The position numbers and the translations under genes are program-made. Below are positions 36,783 through 47,600 of a stretch of DNA of 57,096 nt, one piece after another (the stretch's first letter is position 1; the number at the start of each line of letters is the position of its first letter). The notes beneath the pieces were generated by a model. That model searched no databases, was not told the DNA's origin, and saw nothing but the letters and a program-made list of their open reading frames with translations. This DNA comes from Bacteroidota bacterium (lineage in GTDB: Bacteria > Bacteroidota > Bacteroidia > Chitinophagales > Saprospiraceae), in assembly GCA_024743405.1 (NCBI GenBank), contig JANSWP010000042.1, positions 1 to 57,096 of the forward strand, read 5' to 3'.

Positions 36783-38894
36783 ATGGCTCAATTTCACAAA
36801 ACGAAAACTTGGAAACAAGCCCTTAGGTTTTATAAAGATACTATAAATAGCAAAGGCAAAAAACTCACATTGTGCCTTTGTTTGATCTTCTTGACTTTTT
36901 TCTCCTACAGTCAAGATAGTTTTAATAACTCTTTATTAAATAATCTAAAATACTCACTACTTGATACAACCTTAAATACAGAAAGCCAATTATCGCGTTC
37001 AGCTTCTACTGTTATTCAAGGTATACAATATGATTCGACTTTCCTTAAAAAGAAATTGCGAAAAAAAGATCAACCATTAACCATTTTTGGATATTACCGT
37101 GCCTTCCTTTATGGAAGAAACATGACCAATCCTTACCCAAATCTTGCCCCTTATGAAAAGGCATATGGTGTAGGGGATGGCTATAGAGAGCCCATGTTGT
37201 CAATGAGTGTAATTGGTAGACCTAACGGAAAATCCAGTTTTGGTACTGAATTGTTTATGTATACCCCTTACTTGGGTACTGGAACAGAAGATAATGTGTT
37301 CACAATGAACTTAGGTCTTAACTTTTATGGAAATTTCCGAACAAAAGCTGGAAATTTTGGCGTAAGAGCAGGAGGTATTCATTGGTATAACCTCAGTACG
37401 TTTACAATTGGAGTCTACCAAATCTTAGATAGATTCAGTATTTTCGATCGTACACCATGGGAAGGGGTCACAAATACAGATAAATACGACAACTATTTCA
37501 AAACAGGTGCTACTAGTCCTGGTGATCTCCGATGGAACAATCAAGCTTTTCAAGGATTAATTATCAATGGCGGAAAACTTCCAGGGAATTTATCATTTGA
37601 TTTATTTTGGGGTAAGACCCAACCTAATGGAGGATTACCTGGAGCGATAACGGATCCATATGCGTCTATTCCATCAACGCTTGATGCTGGTTCTGTTCCA
37701 AATTATCTTGGTTTTAATGGTGATTCTAGGCTTATTCCTAATTTTATTTCAGGAGGTAAAATAGGAAGGACATTTGGTAAAAAAAGACAATCCATTTCTT
37801 ATAACCTTATTCATAGCCAAACCGCACTTGACAGTATTAATCGTGTAAAACGAAGTTATCAAGTGCATTCATTAGCCTTAGATTTGAAATTGGCTAAAGT
37901 AAAAGTAGTTGGAGAATTAGCAGTTGGGAATTACGAAAGCCCTACCTATGAGAAGAAATGGGGTGAAGCGTTAATGCTACACACTTTTATTCCAAAAGAA
38001 TATACTTTCCTTCCAGTTGATATTCAGTTATATCAGATCAGTAAGAATTTCTTCAATCAAAATGGAGCAATTGCGACCAATTCTAACCCTGATATTCTTG
38101 CTGATATTGGTTTAATCGCTGGTGCGAATGGAGCTGGAGGTCAATTGGCTCAAGTGAATCAATTAGTGCACAACCGACGTGGGGTCAATATCAATACAGG
38201 CATGGAACTTGGGTCCTTTAAATTTAATGTAGGATGGGGTCTAGCTCAAGAAATTGATGTAGCCTCAACAACCCTTAGTTATGTTCACCGTATTAATGGA
38301 TTAGCCATATCAAGAGTCTATAATCCATTCCCTGCAGGTGCTACTAGCCCTACCGTTTTTGGTCCTTATAATCGCCAAGTTTCTTTCTTCAGAGGAATAT
38401 CGGAAGTGGTACAAACTACCGATATTGATCCAGTAACTGCTGGCGCTTTAAATAAAAAATATTTTAATGCTGTTGATATACAGGCAAAATATAAAACGTC
38501 TTTAAACGATAATGCCTTATATTTCTTTTATCTAGGTTCTTTCGCGTCCGCAGAATCTAAGGCTTCCGCAATACCATCTATGAATGATGATAGCTACTTG
38601 TTCGTACAATACCATGAATTTGATCTCTATTACGAATTATTTCCAAAATTCTTAGTCACTGGTTATTTAGGTATTGAGAATGCCCGTGGTGGTCAATTTA
38701 CTAATTGGGATCTTGAGACTCAATTACCAAGAGACCAATTCGCAACAGGATTAGGTCTTGGGTTTGATTGGACAGTTTCAGAAAGTACAGGTATTTATTT
38801 CCGACATCGCTGGATGGAATTTGAAGATCGAAGCTTTAGTCTAGATAAATATAAAGGACGAGAAATAACAATAGAACTGAAAACCTTTTTTTAA
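36783..38894 (+). CDS. Outer-membrane beta-barrel-like protein
   Basis: A 703-residue exported protein of no family I can name. A long basic N-region precedes a hydrophobic stretch ending FSYSQ (about 44), read as a signal peptide. The body is rich in aromatic and glycine residues with alternating strand patterns (ITIELKTFF at the very end, closing with Phe), as in outer-membrane porins. Segments such as FGYYRAFLYGRNM and GLGFDWTVSESTGIYFRHRW look like barrel strands. There is no TonB plug or carboxypeptidase-regulatory domain. It is the first of a four-gene operon: the next gene starts 9 bases later. Probably a transport channel or scaffold for the lipoproteins encoded downstream. Confidence 0.75.
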   Translation: MAQFHKTKTWKQALRFYKDTINSKGKKLTLCLCLIFLTFFSYSQDSFNNSLLNNLKYSLLDTTLNTESQLSRSASTVIQGIQYDSTFLKKKLRKKDQPLTIFGYYRAFLYGRNMTNPYPNLAPYEKAYGVGDGYREPMLSMSVIGRPNGKSSFGTELFMYTPYLGTGTEDNVFTMNLGLNFYGNFRTKAGNFGVRAGGIHWYNLSTFTIGVYQILDRFSIFDRTPWEGVTNTDKYDNYFKTGATSPGDLRWNNQAFQGLIINGGKLPGNLSFDLFWGKTQPNGGLPGAITDPYASIPSTLDAGSVPNYLGFNGDSRLIPNFISGGKIGRTFGKKRQSISYNLIHSQTALDSINRVKRSYQVHSLALDLKLAKVKVVGELAVGNYESPTYEKKWGEALMLHTFIPKEYTFLPVDIQLYQISKNFFNQNGAIATNSNPDILADIGLIAGANGAGGQLAQVNQLVHNRRGVNINTGMELGSFKFNVGWGLAQEIDVASTTLSYVHRINGLAISRVYNPFPAGATSPTVFGPYNRQVSFFRGISEVVQTTDIDPVTAGALNKKYFNAVDIQAKYKTSLNDNALYFFYLGSFASAESKASAIPSMNDDSYLFVQYHEFDLYYELFPKFLVTGYLGIENARGGQFTNWDLETQLPRDQFATGLGLGFDWTVSESTGIYFRHRWMEFEDRSFSLDKYKGREITIELKTFF

Positions 38895-38903
38895 ACAACT
38901 ATT

Positions 38904-40691
38904 ATGAAATATACATTACTAAAATTATTATTTGCTGCGAGCATCTTGGTTTTTCAGGTTAATATGTTGACCGCACAAGATGGTTCTGCAAAAGCCACTG
39001 AAAAAGAAGAAGAAGGCAAAAAACTTCGCTTTAATGGCTTAGGACGAACCCTTATTTCTCAAACAGGAATAGATGGAAATGTTTTAGAAGCAGACTCTTC
39101 TACGATAGAAAATTTAACTGATGGTGAATTTATGCTTGATCTCGCAGTCAATGCTACACCAAACAAAACATCAGAAGTACAAGCTATTCTTAGACTTCGA
39201 AATGAATTTGGTGGATTTTTCGGATCAGGTATGTCAGTGGAAGTTCGTGAATTGTGGGCTCGAGGTATTATTGCTGATGCTATAAAATACCGAATTGGGG
39301 ATATGGATGTCGCCATGTCTCCTTATACGTTATTCAATACAGTGGAAGAAGGAAGTGTCAATGAAGCTGCTGTCTTCATGCCACAAAGAGAGGTTTTTTA
39401 TTACGAGCAATTCTATTCTGACGACAATACTAGACGTTTACAAGGAGCAAAATTGGACTTTGGAGTAGATTTCACTCAAGGGTTGGAAGATATAGATTTT
39501 AGTGGTTTTATTGCACGAGTCAGAGGAACAGACTTTTTTACGACCCCTACCCGATTTATTAGTGGTGGTCAAGCTAAATTTTCAACAGTCACCCTAAACG
39601 ATTCATTAGGGTTACGAGCCAATTTTGGTTTGAACGTTGCCCATACTTTTGATGACTTGCAGTCTGGTGAAGCAACCTCTGGTATTCGAAATACGGTCAC
39701 TACCATTGATTTTGACATTTCAATTTTAGATAAAAAAGACCTTGGAATTCATTTGGTCGGTGAGACTGGACGATCCAATTTAGAATTAAAAGCAGATTCT
39801 GTTTCTATTTTTGAAGAGGATGATACCTTTTTAGATATTGGTGCTAAAGTCTTTTTTAAACCTCAAAAACTAACACTATCTGCTTCTTTTGTAGATGTGG
39901 GCCCTGATTTCTTTAGTATTGGTGCTCAAAGTAAAAGAATCGATTACACAGCTAACAAATCATTTTACAACAGAATTGGGACAGACAGAAATGTCAGAAT
40001 GCCTTCATTGTTTGATATTACAAGGGATCGAGCATTATATACTTTTCAGTTGTCTGATCGGTTAATGGCTTATGATCCACGGTATAGTAATACCATGCCT
40101 TATGGGACAGCTACCCCAAACCGTCGAGGAGTACGTTTCGGAATAGATTATGGAGAGCAAAATGACAAGATTGAAGCAAACTTAGGTGGTGCTTTCATGA
40201 AAGAAATCCGAGGACAAGGTACATTTGAATTAAAGGATTTTACACTATTGAGAGCTGCTGCAAATTTCAATATTCACAAATTTGCTTCATGGGAAAATAA
40301 ACTTAGATTTACCTTAGGTTATCAATATGAATCAATCTCAAGAGGAGGTTCAGAAGTAGAGCAGGCTGATTTGAGTTCTAATATGATTGAGTTGGGACTA
40401 GAAGCGGAATTATTCCCAAAGTTTGAGTTATTGCTTGGTGCAAAATTGTTAACTGCGGAAGGTGTTGATTATGTACCCAGAGTTGACGAATTTAATGATG
40501 TTAAAGACTTTCCTTCGCAATTCGTTGCAGATGACACTGAAAATTTATTGGGTGCAGGCTTTAAATATGAATTTAAAGAAGGAATTTACATGACACTGCA
40601 ATACCAATCTTTTAGCTCTCAGCTTGGAACTGATGACACAAATGACTATAATTTGAATCAAATCTTTGTCTTATACAATATGAAATTTTAA
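38904..40691 (+). CDS. Second outer-membrane beta-barrel-like protein
   Basis: A 595-residue exported protein. The signal peptide ends at LTAQ (about 25), then comes a short charged Lys/Glu segment, and a strand-rich body follows. It contains repeated amphipathic strands (LRFNGLGRTLIS, AILRLRNEF, RLRFTLGYQYES-like and LNQIFVLYNMKF at the C-terminus). The closing Phe after alternating hydrophobics is typical of outer-membrane barrels. There is no recognised family. The 9-base gap to the preceding barrel gene implies a two-component assembly made in equal amounts. Confidence 0.72.
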   Translation: MKYTLLKLLFAASILVFQVNMLTAQDGSAKATEKEEEGKKLRFNGLGRTLISQTGIDGNVLEADSSTIENLTDGEFMLDLAVNATPNKTSEVQAILRLRNEFGGFFGSGMSVEVRELWARGIIADAIKYRIGDMDVAMSPYTLFNTVEEGSVNEAAVFMPQREVFYYEQFYSDDNTRRLQGAKLDFGVDFTQGLEDIDFSGFIARVRGTDFFTTPTRFISGGQAKFSTVTLNDSLGLRANFGLNVAHTFDDLQSGEATSGIRNTVTTIDFDISILDKKDLGIHLVGETGRSNLELKADSVSIFEEDDTFLDIGAKVFFKPQKLTLSASFVDVGPDFFSIGAQSKRIDYTANKSFYNRIGTDRNVRMPSLFDITRDRALYTFQLSDRLMAYDPRYSNTMPYGTATPNRRGVRFGIDYGEQNDKIEANLGGAFMKEIRGQGTFELKDFTLLRAAANFNIHKFASWENKLRFTLGYQYESISRGGSEVEQADLSSNMIELGLEAELFPKFELLLGAKLLTAEGVDYVPRVDEFNDVKDFPSQFVADDTENLLGAGFKYEFKEGIYMTLQYQSFSSQLGTDDTNDYNLNQIFVLYNMKF

Positions 40692-40736
40692 CCCCAAAAA
40701 AACATTATTAGATAATAGTAATACATCTCTAATATT

Positions 40737-41747
40737 ATGAATAAATCAATTTTTCAATACTTTACTGCTCTCGTTTTTCTATCTCTATTCTCAGTAGGAT
40801 GTAGTCATGATACGGATACTTTTGATGGTCCATTTCTTGTGGATCGTTTTGGGGAATTCGCCATCATTGATAACTTAGTCGTAAGCCAACCAACGGTTGA
40901 TTTTGCGGCTGGCGAAACAGTATTTTTCACGGCCACCTTTAACAAAAATGTCAATTGGATAATTGAGATTACAGGTCAAGAAAGTGGCGCTGTTAAACGG
41001 ATAGAAGGTTTTGATCGAGAAATCACTGCTGCAAACGCTACTTGGACGGGAGGAACTACAGATTTGCCTTTCTTCAAGGCTGAAATGTGCGCGGTTCAAC
41101 TTTTGGTTCCAGAAGAACCTGGTTTTTCGGATACAGCAGAAGTAGAGACCTTGTCTTCAAAAATATACAATACGAATCTATTTACTGATTTTGAACAGAG
41201 TGTAAGTCCAGATTTATTTATCGGTAACTTTGAATTTGAATTTACTGCTAATACCGGACTTTCTAATAATATGGCAGCTGAGGGTAATTCTTTCTTATTA
41301 TTAGAGGGAACAGATGCTGTCGTACCCAACTTTTTTGTCGGTTTAATTGATATTAATGCTAGTTTTAGTGGAGACACCTATGCCGATATGCCTACGACCG
41401 TACCAGAGGAGCTATACTTCAATTGTTTTATGTACAGTAACGGAGGTCCTCATGGAATAGCCATTATTGACTTCGTATTCGATTCGAATGATAGTGGAGC
41501 ATTTGAAGATGGTCAAGATGCTACATTTAGACATTCAATGGATCTTCAAACAGCTTCATGGGAAGGATGGCAGCATGTTTATTATCCAATGAGTGAAACA
41601 GGAATTTCACAAGATCAATTAGAAAAGGTTGTTGCGATAAGATTACTGCTAATTTCAGATATGAATGCGCAACCAAACCCACCGTTACAAGTTAGCTATG
41701 GAATTGATTTTATTAATTTCACTAGTGGTGGTCCTTTAGAATTATAA
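40737..41747 (+). CDS. Lipoprotein with C-terminal carbohydrate-binding-like domain
   Basis: A 336-residue lipoprotein (lipobox FSVGC, Cys22) followed by an acidic SHDTDTFDG segment, the kind of sequence that exports lipoproteins to the cell surface in Bacteroidota. An Ig-like stretch (about 45-125, ETVFFTATFNKNVNWIIEI cut here for description) precedes a jelly-roll-like region (about 150-330) with EELYFNCFMYSNG, WEGWQHVYYPMSE and SYGIDFINF. These resemble the strand order of CIA30/CBM11-type domains. No catalytic residues are recognised. It is 45 bases downstream of the barrel genes, so likely a surface sugar-binding partner. The domain assignment is tentative. Confidence 0.7.
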   Translation: MNKSIFQYFTALVFLSLFSVGCSHDTDTFDGPFLVDRFGEFAIIDNLVVSQPTVDFAAGETVFFTATFNKNVNWIIEITGQESGAVKRIEGFDREITAANATWTGGTTDLPFFKAEMCAVQLLVPEEPGFSDTAEVETLSSKIYNTNLFTDFEQSVSPDLFIGNFEFEFTANTGLSNNMAAEGNSFLLLEGTDAVVPNFFVGLIDINASFSGDTYADMPTTVPEELYFNCFMYSNGGPHGIAIIDFVFDSNDSGAFEDGQDATFRHSMDLQTASWEGWQHVYYPMSETGISQDQLEKVVAIRLLLISDMNAQPNPPLQVSYGIDFINFTSGGPLEL

Positions 41748-41824
41748 ATTGACTCTTTGTTTGATCATTAATAGGCAAACAATCAAAGTCTTTTATTCGT
41801 CTTTTCAAATTAGAAAATGTCCAT

Positions 41825-43036
41825 ATGCAATCGATAAAGATTTCTTACGGGAATATATTTCTTACCGGAATAACTTTTTTAATCATAAGTCTCAGTTCCG
41901 GCTGTATTCAATTCAAGCAAGCTTCTCTCTATGATGGTATAGAGGAAACACAAAAACCAGCAAAACCAAAAGATATATCATTGATTGTTGAGTCAATGAT
42001 ATACGATGAAGATGCGACAGATGTCTGGGGATTAGAAAAAGATGAATGCCAAGAAGCAATGATTTCTACAACTGTTGCTTACAGTGGCAATGAGTCTATC
42101 CAAATGACATGGAATAGAGATGCCGAAGGCTGTAAGTTTGCGGGTATCGGTATCGGTTGGGATGGATATGCTGGAAAAGATTTATCTGAAATCATGGATT
42201 TTGTAGCTATTCAAATGCATGTCCGTACTCAGAAAGGACGCGCTTTTGGATTACCTATTGTGTTGACCTTAGAAGATTATAGTGGCGGAATGGGGTTTTC
42301 TTATGCAACCAATAAGTATTTCGAACGCACGGCTATTGATGAAGAATGGCAAAAGGTAATCGTTCCACTCAATTCTTTTGAAATGGAAAAAGAAAACCTT
42401 GATCCTACTAATATCAAACAGCTTCAATTGGAGTTACAACAAAGTGGAAGCATTTATTTAGATGATATCAGTTTGGTCTTTTATGAACCTGAGCCGCAAA
42501 AACCTTGGATGGTAGAAGAAGTATTGCCGGATCCAACAGCCATGCCAATCCAAATATTGGATGATGCCTTTATCAATAATAATGCTTGGGGACTCATTTC
42601 AGATGACTGCCAAACTATAGAAATGACAAGTGCTGAGAGTACTGAAGGAAACCAATCCTTGTATGCCAAATGGAATGATAATGGAGATTGTAAGTTGATT
42701 TCTTTTGGTGTAAGTTGGAATAAATGGCGCCCTGTAGATATTACCTCAATAAAGGGAACAACTGCAATCCAATTTGACATAAAAACAATGGGTGGTAACA
42801 AATCTGACCTTCCTATTAAAGTTGGCTTTGAAGACTATGAAAGAGCAAAAATTTATGTAGATCTAAAAAGTGAGTTTGTAGAAGGTGGACAATATACTAA
42901 TGAGTGGAAAAAAGTTTCGGTACCACTTTCTGCAATTCCAGCAGGTTTAGACCTCACTAGAATAAAGCAGCTTTACATTACTATGGAGCAATCAGGCGAA
43001 GTTTATATTGATGATATTAAGTTGGTTGAGTTGTAA
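41825..43036 (+). CDS. Lipoprotein with tandem CIA30/CBM11-like domains
   Basis: A 403-residue lipoprotein (lipobox LSSGC, Cys27). The body is an internal duplication. Domain A (about 58-220) starts VWGLEKDECQ and ends YLDDISLVFYE; domain B (about 243-403) starts WGLISDDCQ and ends YIDDIKLVEL. Shared features are GNESIQMTWN/GNQSLYAKWN, IQMHVRT/IQFDIKT, LEDYSG/FEDYER, EEWQKVIVPL/NEWKKVSVPL and IKQLQLELQQSGS/IKQLYITMEQSGE. This is the jelly-roll signature of CIA30 or CBM11-like domains. It is the last gene of the four-gene operon, ended by a strong terminator. Probable role: surface glycan capture for the barrel proteins. Confidence 0.8.
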   Translation: MQSIKISYGNIFLTGITFLIISLSSGCIQFKQASLYDGIEETQKPAKPKDISLIVESMIYDEDATDVWGLEKDECQEAMISTTVAYSGNESIQMTWNRDAEGCKFAGIGIGWDGYAGKDLSEIMDFVAIQMHVRTQKGRAFGLPIVLTLEDYSGGMGFSYATNKYFERTAIDEEWQKVIVPLNSFEMEKENLDPTNIKQLQLELQQSGSIYLDDISLVFYEPEPQKPWMVEEVLPDPTAMPIQILDDAFINNNAWGLISDDCQTIEMTSAESTEGNQSLYAKWNDNGDCKLISFGVSWNKWRPVDITSIKGTTAIQFDIKTMGGNKSDLPIKVGFEDYERAKIYVDLKSEFVEGGQYTNEWKKVSVPLSAIPAGLDLTRIKQLYITMEQSGEVYIDDIKLVEL

Positions 43037-43060
43037 AAAAGCTTTATTTACCTGAAATGA

Positions 43061-43104
43061 AAAAATCCCGAATTTGCATTCTTTGCAAATTCGGGATTTT
43101 TTTT
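43061..43104. terminator. Strong bidirectional terminator
   Basis: An 18-bp perfect stem (43061-43078 with 43084-43101; core AAATCCCGAATTTGCA) around a 5-base loop, with A-run and T-run flanks. It lies between the convergent lipoprotein and methyltransferase genes. Confidence 0.93.
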
Positions 43105-43130
43105 GTCCTCTATCGATTGACCACCTCACG

Positions 43131-43847
43131 CTAACAATTTTCATTTGTTTTTAAAGTGGCGCGAAAAACCATTAATCGCTCATAATGCTTCCCATCTATC
43201 ATGGTATATCCATTTGGGATGGAGGCTATATCTTTCATGTATTTCGCATCTTCAAAATAATATTTTCTGAATGGCCCACTTGTTTCGCCAATGATCTCCA
43301 CCTCCATTCCGTTTTCTTCCATCATTTTAATAGAACGTGGAATATTGGCCATACTTGAATGAATAAAAATCAATTCACCGCCTGGTTTCAATAACTTATG
43401 TGCATTTAGAATCAAGGTGTCAATAAAATATCGTCGATAAATCTTACCTGATTTAGTAAAGGGCGGATTCGTTACTAAAACATCGTATTTCTCTCCTTCC
43501 AAATTAGTCCAATCTGCTACAATATACGCTACAGGTAAATCACACCCGTATTTTTTCAAGTTATGCCTAGCATTCTTTAAAATAGGTTCATCTATTTCTG
43601 TTAATGTCAATTTTGCAGCTCCTTGTTCCGCTATAACGATCGCATGCAAACCACAACCAGTACCCAATTCTAAAACATGTTTTCCAGTGAAATCGATTTT
43701 AGCAAGCATATTCCCTAAATGTATTCCATGTGGAGTTGGATTCCATACCCCAGCCGGCACATCTAAATCTAAATCATAGTTCCCAAATTTAACCTTAAGG
43801 TTAGACGGATACAAATTGTTTCCCTTTCTCTCAATAACTTTTTCCAT
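43131..43847 (-). CDS. SAM-dependent methyltransferase (MTS/PrmC-like fold)
   Basis: A 238-residue Class I methyltransferase. The SAM loop is LELGTGCG (residues 59-66), the acidic motif II is LTEID, and the NPPF motif (127-130) marks N-methylation of a planar nitrogen in nucleic acid or protein, as in RsmC, RlmG and PrmC. A C-terminal segment with GPFRKYYFED and HYERLMVF is not diagnostic of a target. It is single-gene; about 830 bases of non-coding DNA separate it from the kinase upstream. Confidence 0.85.
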   Translation of the reverse strand: MEKVIERKGNNLYPSNLKVKFGNYDLDLDVPAGVWNPTPHGIHLGNMLAKIDFTGKHVLELGTGCGLHAIVIAEQGAAKLTLTEIDEPILKNARHNLKKYGCDLPVAYIVADWTNLEGEKYDVLVTNPPFTKSGKIYRRYFIDTLILNAHKLLKPGGELIFIHSSMANIPRSIKMMEENGMEVEIIGETSGPFRKYYFEDAKYMKDIASIPNGYTMIDGKHYERLMVFRATLKTNENC

Positions 43848-44049
43848 GAATAAATAATGCTTTAATTATGAATTGAAGAAAGAGAAAAAAGGTGTTGAAA
43901 TCTCTTTTCTAATCTCCAAAAAACATAAAATAACATTTTCATTTATAAAAAAAAATTAACACTATGTGGTTGAACACCTATAAACCTACATTGCTATTTC
44001 TTCAAAAATCTTTCTTTTGAGTTCAAGCAATATTCTCAAAATAATCGAA
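43848..44049. other. AT-rich gap upstream of the methyltransferase gene
   Basis: No gene found. Several A-runs are present (for example around 43945), with no convincing promoter or terminator. Confidence 0.3.
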
Positions 44050-44213
44050 TAAGGAAGGAGGAAATAAATATTCTACCCAAATTTTAGGAAGTTAATTTTT
44101 CTTTAGAATAGGCAAAAAACAGAGACATACCCAAAGGTATGGCGAGTATTTTTAACGATGTATAAAGGAAAAATAACAAGTAAAATGGGTAGAATATTTT
44201 TCCTGCTCCCTAA
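44050..44213 (+). repeat. Dispersed TIR element, full copy (forward orientation)
   Basis: A 164-base element flanked by TAA (44050-44052 and 44211-44213). Ends GGAAGGAGGAAATAAATATTCT and (complement) GGGAGCAGGAAAAATATTCT pair well, continuing into CTACCC/GGGTAG. Box A GGCAAAAAACAGAG, the perfect stem CATACC-4-GGTATG and box B GCGAGTATTTTTAACG are present. Confidence 0.78.
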
Positions 44214-44376
44214 GGTAAATTGTAGTAGGGTATCATGAGCAATAGGCTATCGACTATCGGATAGTTTTGCCAGAGAATATTTTAAGAAAGCAAACAATAA
44301 CTTTGAAAGTTTGAGCTTTAAGATGGTCAAATGGTACATTCGAAATACTTTTTTGAAGAATAGCTGAAAGATCCCT

Positions 44377-44540
44377 TTATTCCTTGAAGATTCGTTTGGT
44401 AATTACTCCCTCTTCAGTTTTCAAGGAGATAAAATACAATCCATTAAGAAGCTCTGAAATATTAATATTTTGACTTGTCATCGTTAGCTCTTTTATGGTT
44501 CTTAAAACGTCCAAACAATCCCATATTTCATTAGACTGAT
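44377..44540 (-). pseudogene. Remnant of a T9SS C-terminal sorting domain
   Basis: On the minus strand a frame ending TAA (44377-44379) reads VLRTIKELTMTSQ, then NINISELLNGLYFISLK, then VITKRIFKE. This is the classic end of a type A T9SS tail (…LPNGxYxxxL…G…xKRxxK). Upstream, similar pieces appear only in shifted frames (YTISLMKYG, then DLSNTPVRGH further up), so frameshifts have destroyed the gene. No start or full domain survives. It lies just beyond the end of the LytS-like kinase gene on the same strand. Confidence 0.7.
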
Positions 44541-44676
44541 AGTGTAAGTATCATTTGGATAAATTGGTAAGAATACGAATGACCTCGAACAGGTGTATTT
44601 GATAAATCAGCGTTACCAATCAACTGAAAAAGACTGATAAATAAATACATTTTTGCGATTTTAAAGACATCAACAA

Positions 44677-47600
44677 CTAAATTGCAAGAATAGACAAAAC
44701 CACTCTTGTTCCTGTCGCACTCCCATTTTCATCTTTCAAATCAATAATTTCCACTTTCGTCTCGATTTGATATAGATTCCGAGTCAACTCAATTCGATTT
44801 TGAGTAATCGCCATGCCCATTGATTTTTTATGAAATTGATGATTCCTTTTTCGATTGTGAGCTTCCTCGCGACCAATGCCATTATCTTCAATTATACAAA
44901 GTGTTTTCCGATCTCTTTTTTCAATGGAAATTTTCAGCAAGTTTGGACGGTCTTCATGCACTAAGCCATGCCAAATCGCATTTTCGACAAAAGGTTGTAA
45001 AATCAATTGAGGAATTTCTAAATGATGAGGAGATACATTTTCGGCGACAATTATTCGATATTCAAATTGATTATCAAAACGCATTTTTTCCATTTCGATG
45101 TACAATTTCAAGGCTTTTAATTCATCGGAAAGCAAAACCATTTTACTTTTTGAATTTTGTAAAATGAGGCGAATCAATTTGGAAAATTTTGTCAAATAAT
45201 CAGAAGCGGCTTGTGTGTCATTTTCGACTATAAAAAGTTTAATGGAATTCAGGCAATTGAATAGGAAATGAGGATTCATTTGGGCCCGTAAGGCAATCAT
45301 TTCAACTTCCGCCAATTGGATTTTAAATTGGCTTTTCAAAATTTCTTTTTCTCGAATTTGTTTGACTTTATTCAAATAAAGACCATAAATAATGAGTCCC
45401 AAAATCAAAGCGATTAACAAATAAAACCACCAAGTTTCCCAAAAAGGACTCGCAATAAAAATATTCAAAATGTGAGGTTTCGCCCACTCTCCGTTTTGGA
45501 TTCGCGCACGCACTTTAAATTCATAATCACCACCACCGACATTAGCAAAACTAGCATAAGTTCGATTTTCGGCATTCGTCCATTCTTTCTGAACACCTTC
45601 TAATTTATATTGAATTTCCGTCAGTTCTGGATTGAGAAAGTTAATGACGCCAAAATCAATTGAGAAAAAATTTTGAGCATAAGACAATTCAATTTGCTCA
45701 ATATCCAACCAATTTTTGCCCAAATTCAAAGATTCATCAAAAACCTTAAAGTCATTTATGGTTGTTTTGGGAAACACCACTTTTGGGCTCAAACTATCGG
45801 GTTGAAATTGAAGCAATTTCCCGTTTTTAAGAATGCCAATTGTTCCATCATTCAATAAGGTTAATGCCGCATAATTAGGCATTCCAATCTCTTTACCATA
45901 ATTCTCAATTCGCAAATTTTCTGAAAAAATTCGAGATAATCCTCGCCAATGAGACACCCAAATATTGCCCGATTGGTCTATCAATAAATCCCTGATTCGA
46001 GTATTCCAAAGTCCATCTTTTGTTGAAATTGTTTTAATGATGGGATTTGATTCGCCAAATTCAAAATAACCAAGTCCGTCCGCTTCACCTGCCAACCAAA
46101 TTCGGTTTTTTGAATCCTTTTTTATCTTTGAAATACTTTTTAAATTAATTCTTGGATTATCTGTTTTATATGATTCATAAGGAAAATTGACAAAATGGCT
46201 TCGGTTGGAATTATAATATCCAAACCCTCTATCTGTGCCAAACCAAACGTTTCCTAAATCATCTTCAAAGAAGCCTCGTGGATAGCCATTATACACTATT
46301 CTATTAGACTCTTCGGGGGTATTTTTTACCCACTTTTTCTCTTTTGTTTCAATATCTACTTGAACAATTCCATCATTTTTAGTGCCTAACCAATAAATAT
46401 TTTGGAGGTCTAAAAAGCCACTTATAAAATCGCCCAGTTTATTTCTTTTCGAATAATCAGAAAGATTTAGAAAGGGGTTAAAGGAAGACGATTGCCCATT
46501 CCAATTAAAAATGCTTGCTTGGTTGTTGGTAAAAATGCCTTGCTTTTGAGTTTTATAAAGATTGGCAACTCTGTTCGTTGAATGCTTCTCTTTCATGAAT
46601 TGTTCTGACGACAACTCGATTTCCCCATTCTCTATATTAATAAACCCACCTTTCGTATCCATCTCATTCAAAAAAAAGTAATTGTTTGCTTCCAAATGAA
46701 AAAGCACTTCTGCTGAATTCGCCAATCCTGAAACCGTAATAGCCGAGGGTGAGCTTTCCCATAAATACAATTGGTTTCTACTAAATGCCCATTTATTATG
46801 TTGGCTATCCACAAATATATGCCCAATATTAAAAGGCAAATTTGAATATCTCTCCTCGTTATTCATCCATTTTACAGACCAATCATGCAGGTTAATTTTT
46901 GCAATATTTTCTCCGACAAAATAGAATGCCGATTGTCCAAAAAGGTGAATGGAACTACCATTACCATGGTTAGTTGAATTTTTGGGTGTAAGTCTAATTA
47001 CCTCACATTTTTTCCTCAAAACATCATATAGAAATACGATGTTGTCAGAGGTATAAGTATGAAATAAAAAACGATGGTCGTCCAACCAGCACATATTCCT
47101 AACGGCACTAAATGATTTTTTTAGCGCCTCCCGATTAATCAATAAGTTTTCGACATCAATATGTTCTAAAGTTTCTGTTTCTGGATCGAAACAAAGTAGC
47201 CTGTCCAATGTCCCCAGCCAAAGTTTTTCTTGGCGAAAATAAAGAGAGGTTATATCATCCAAAAATCGAGCATTCTCTTTTTTATTTAACATTTCAGAGG
47301 GTTTAAACCGTTGAAAATCATTTGTTTCTGGGCGATACAAACAAAAACCTTCTTTGTGACAGCCAACCCAGATTCGTCCATTTGGGTCTTCAAAAATTTT
47401 TTTTATTCGATTGTCCGAAATGGTATTTTCTGCATCTTTTTGACTTAAAAAATGTTGTGCTTTATTTTGTTTTAAATCAATCAAAAACAATCCATTCGAA
47501 AAACTTCCTGCCCAAATTCTGCCTTGGCGGTCTTTCATCAAATTGACAAAAAGCTCTTTCGGAACAATTTGATGACTATCTATTGGAATCACAGGAACTT

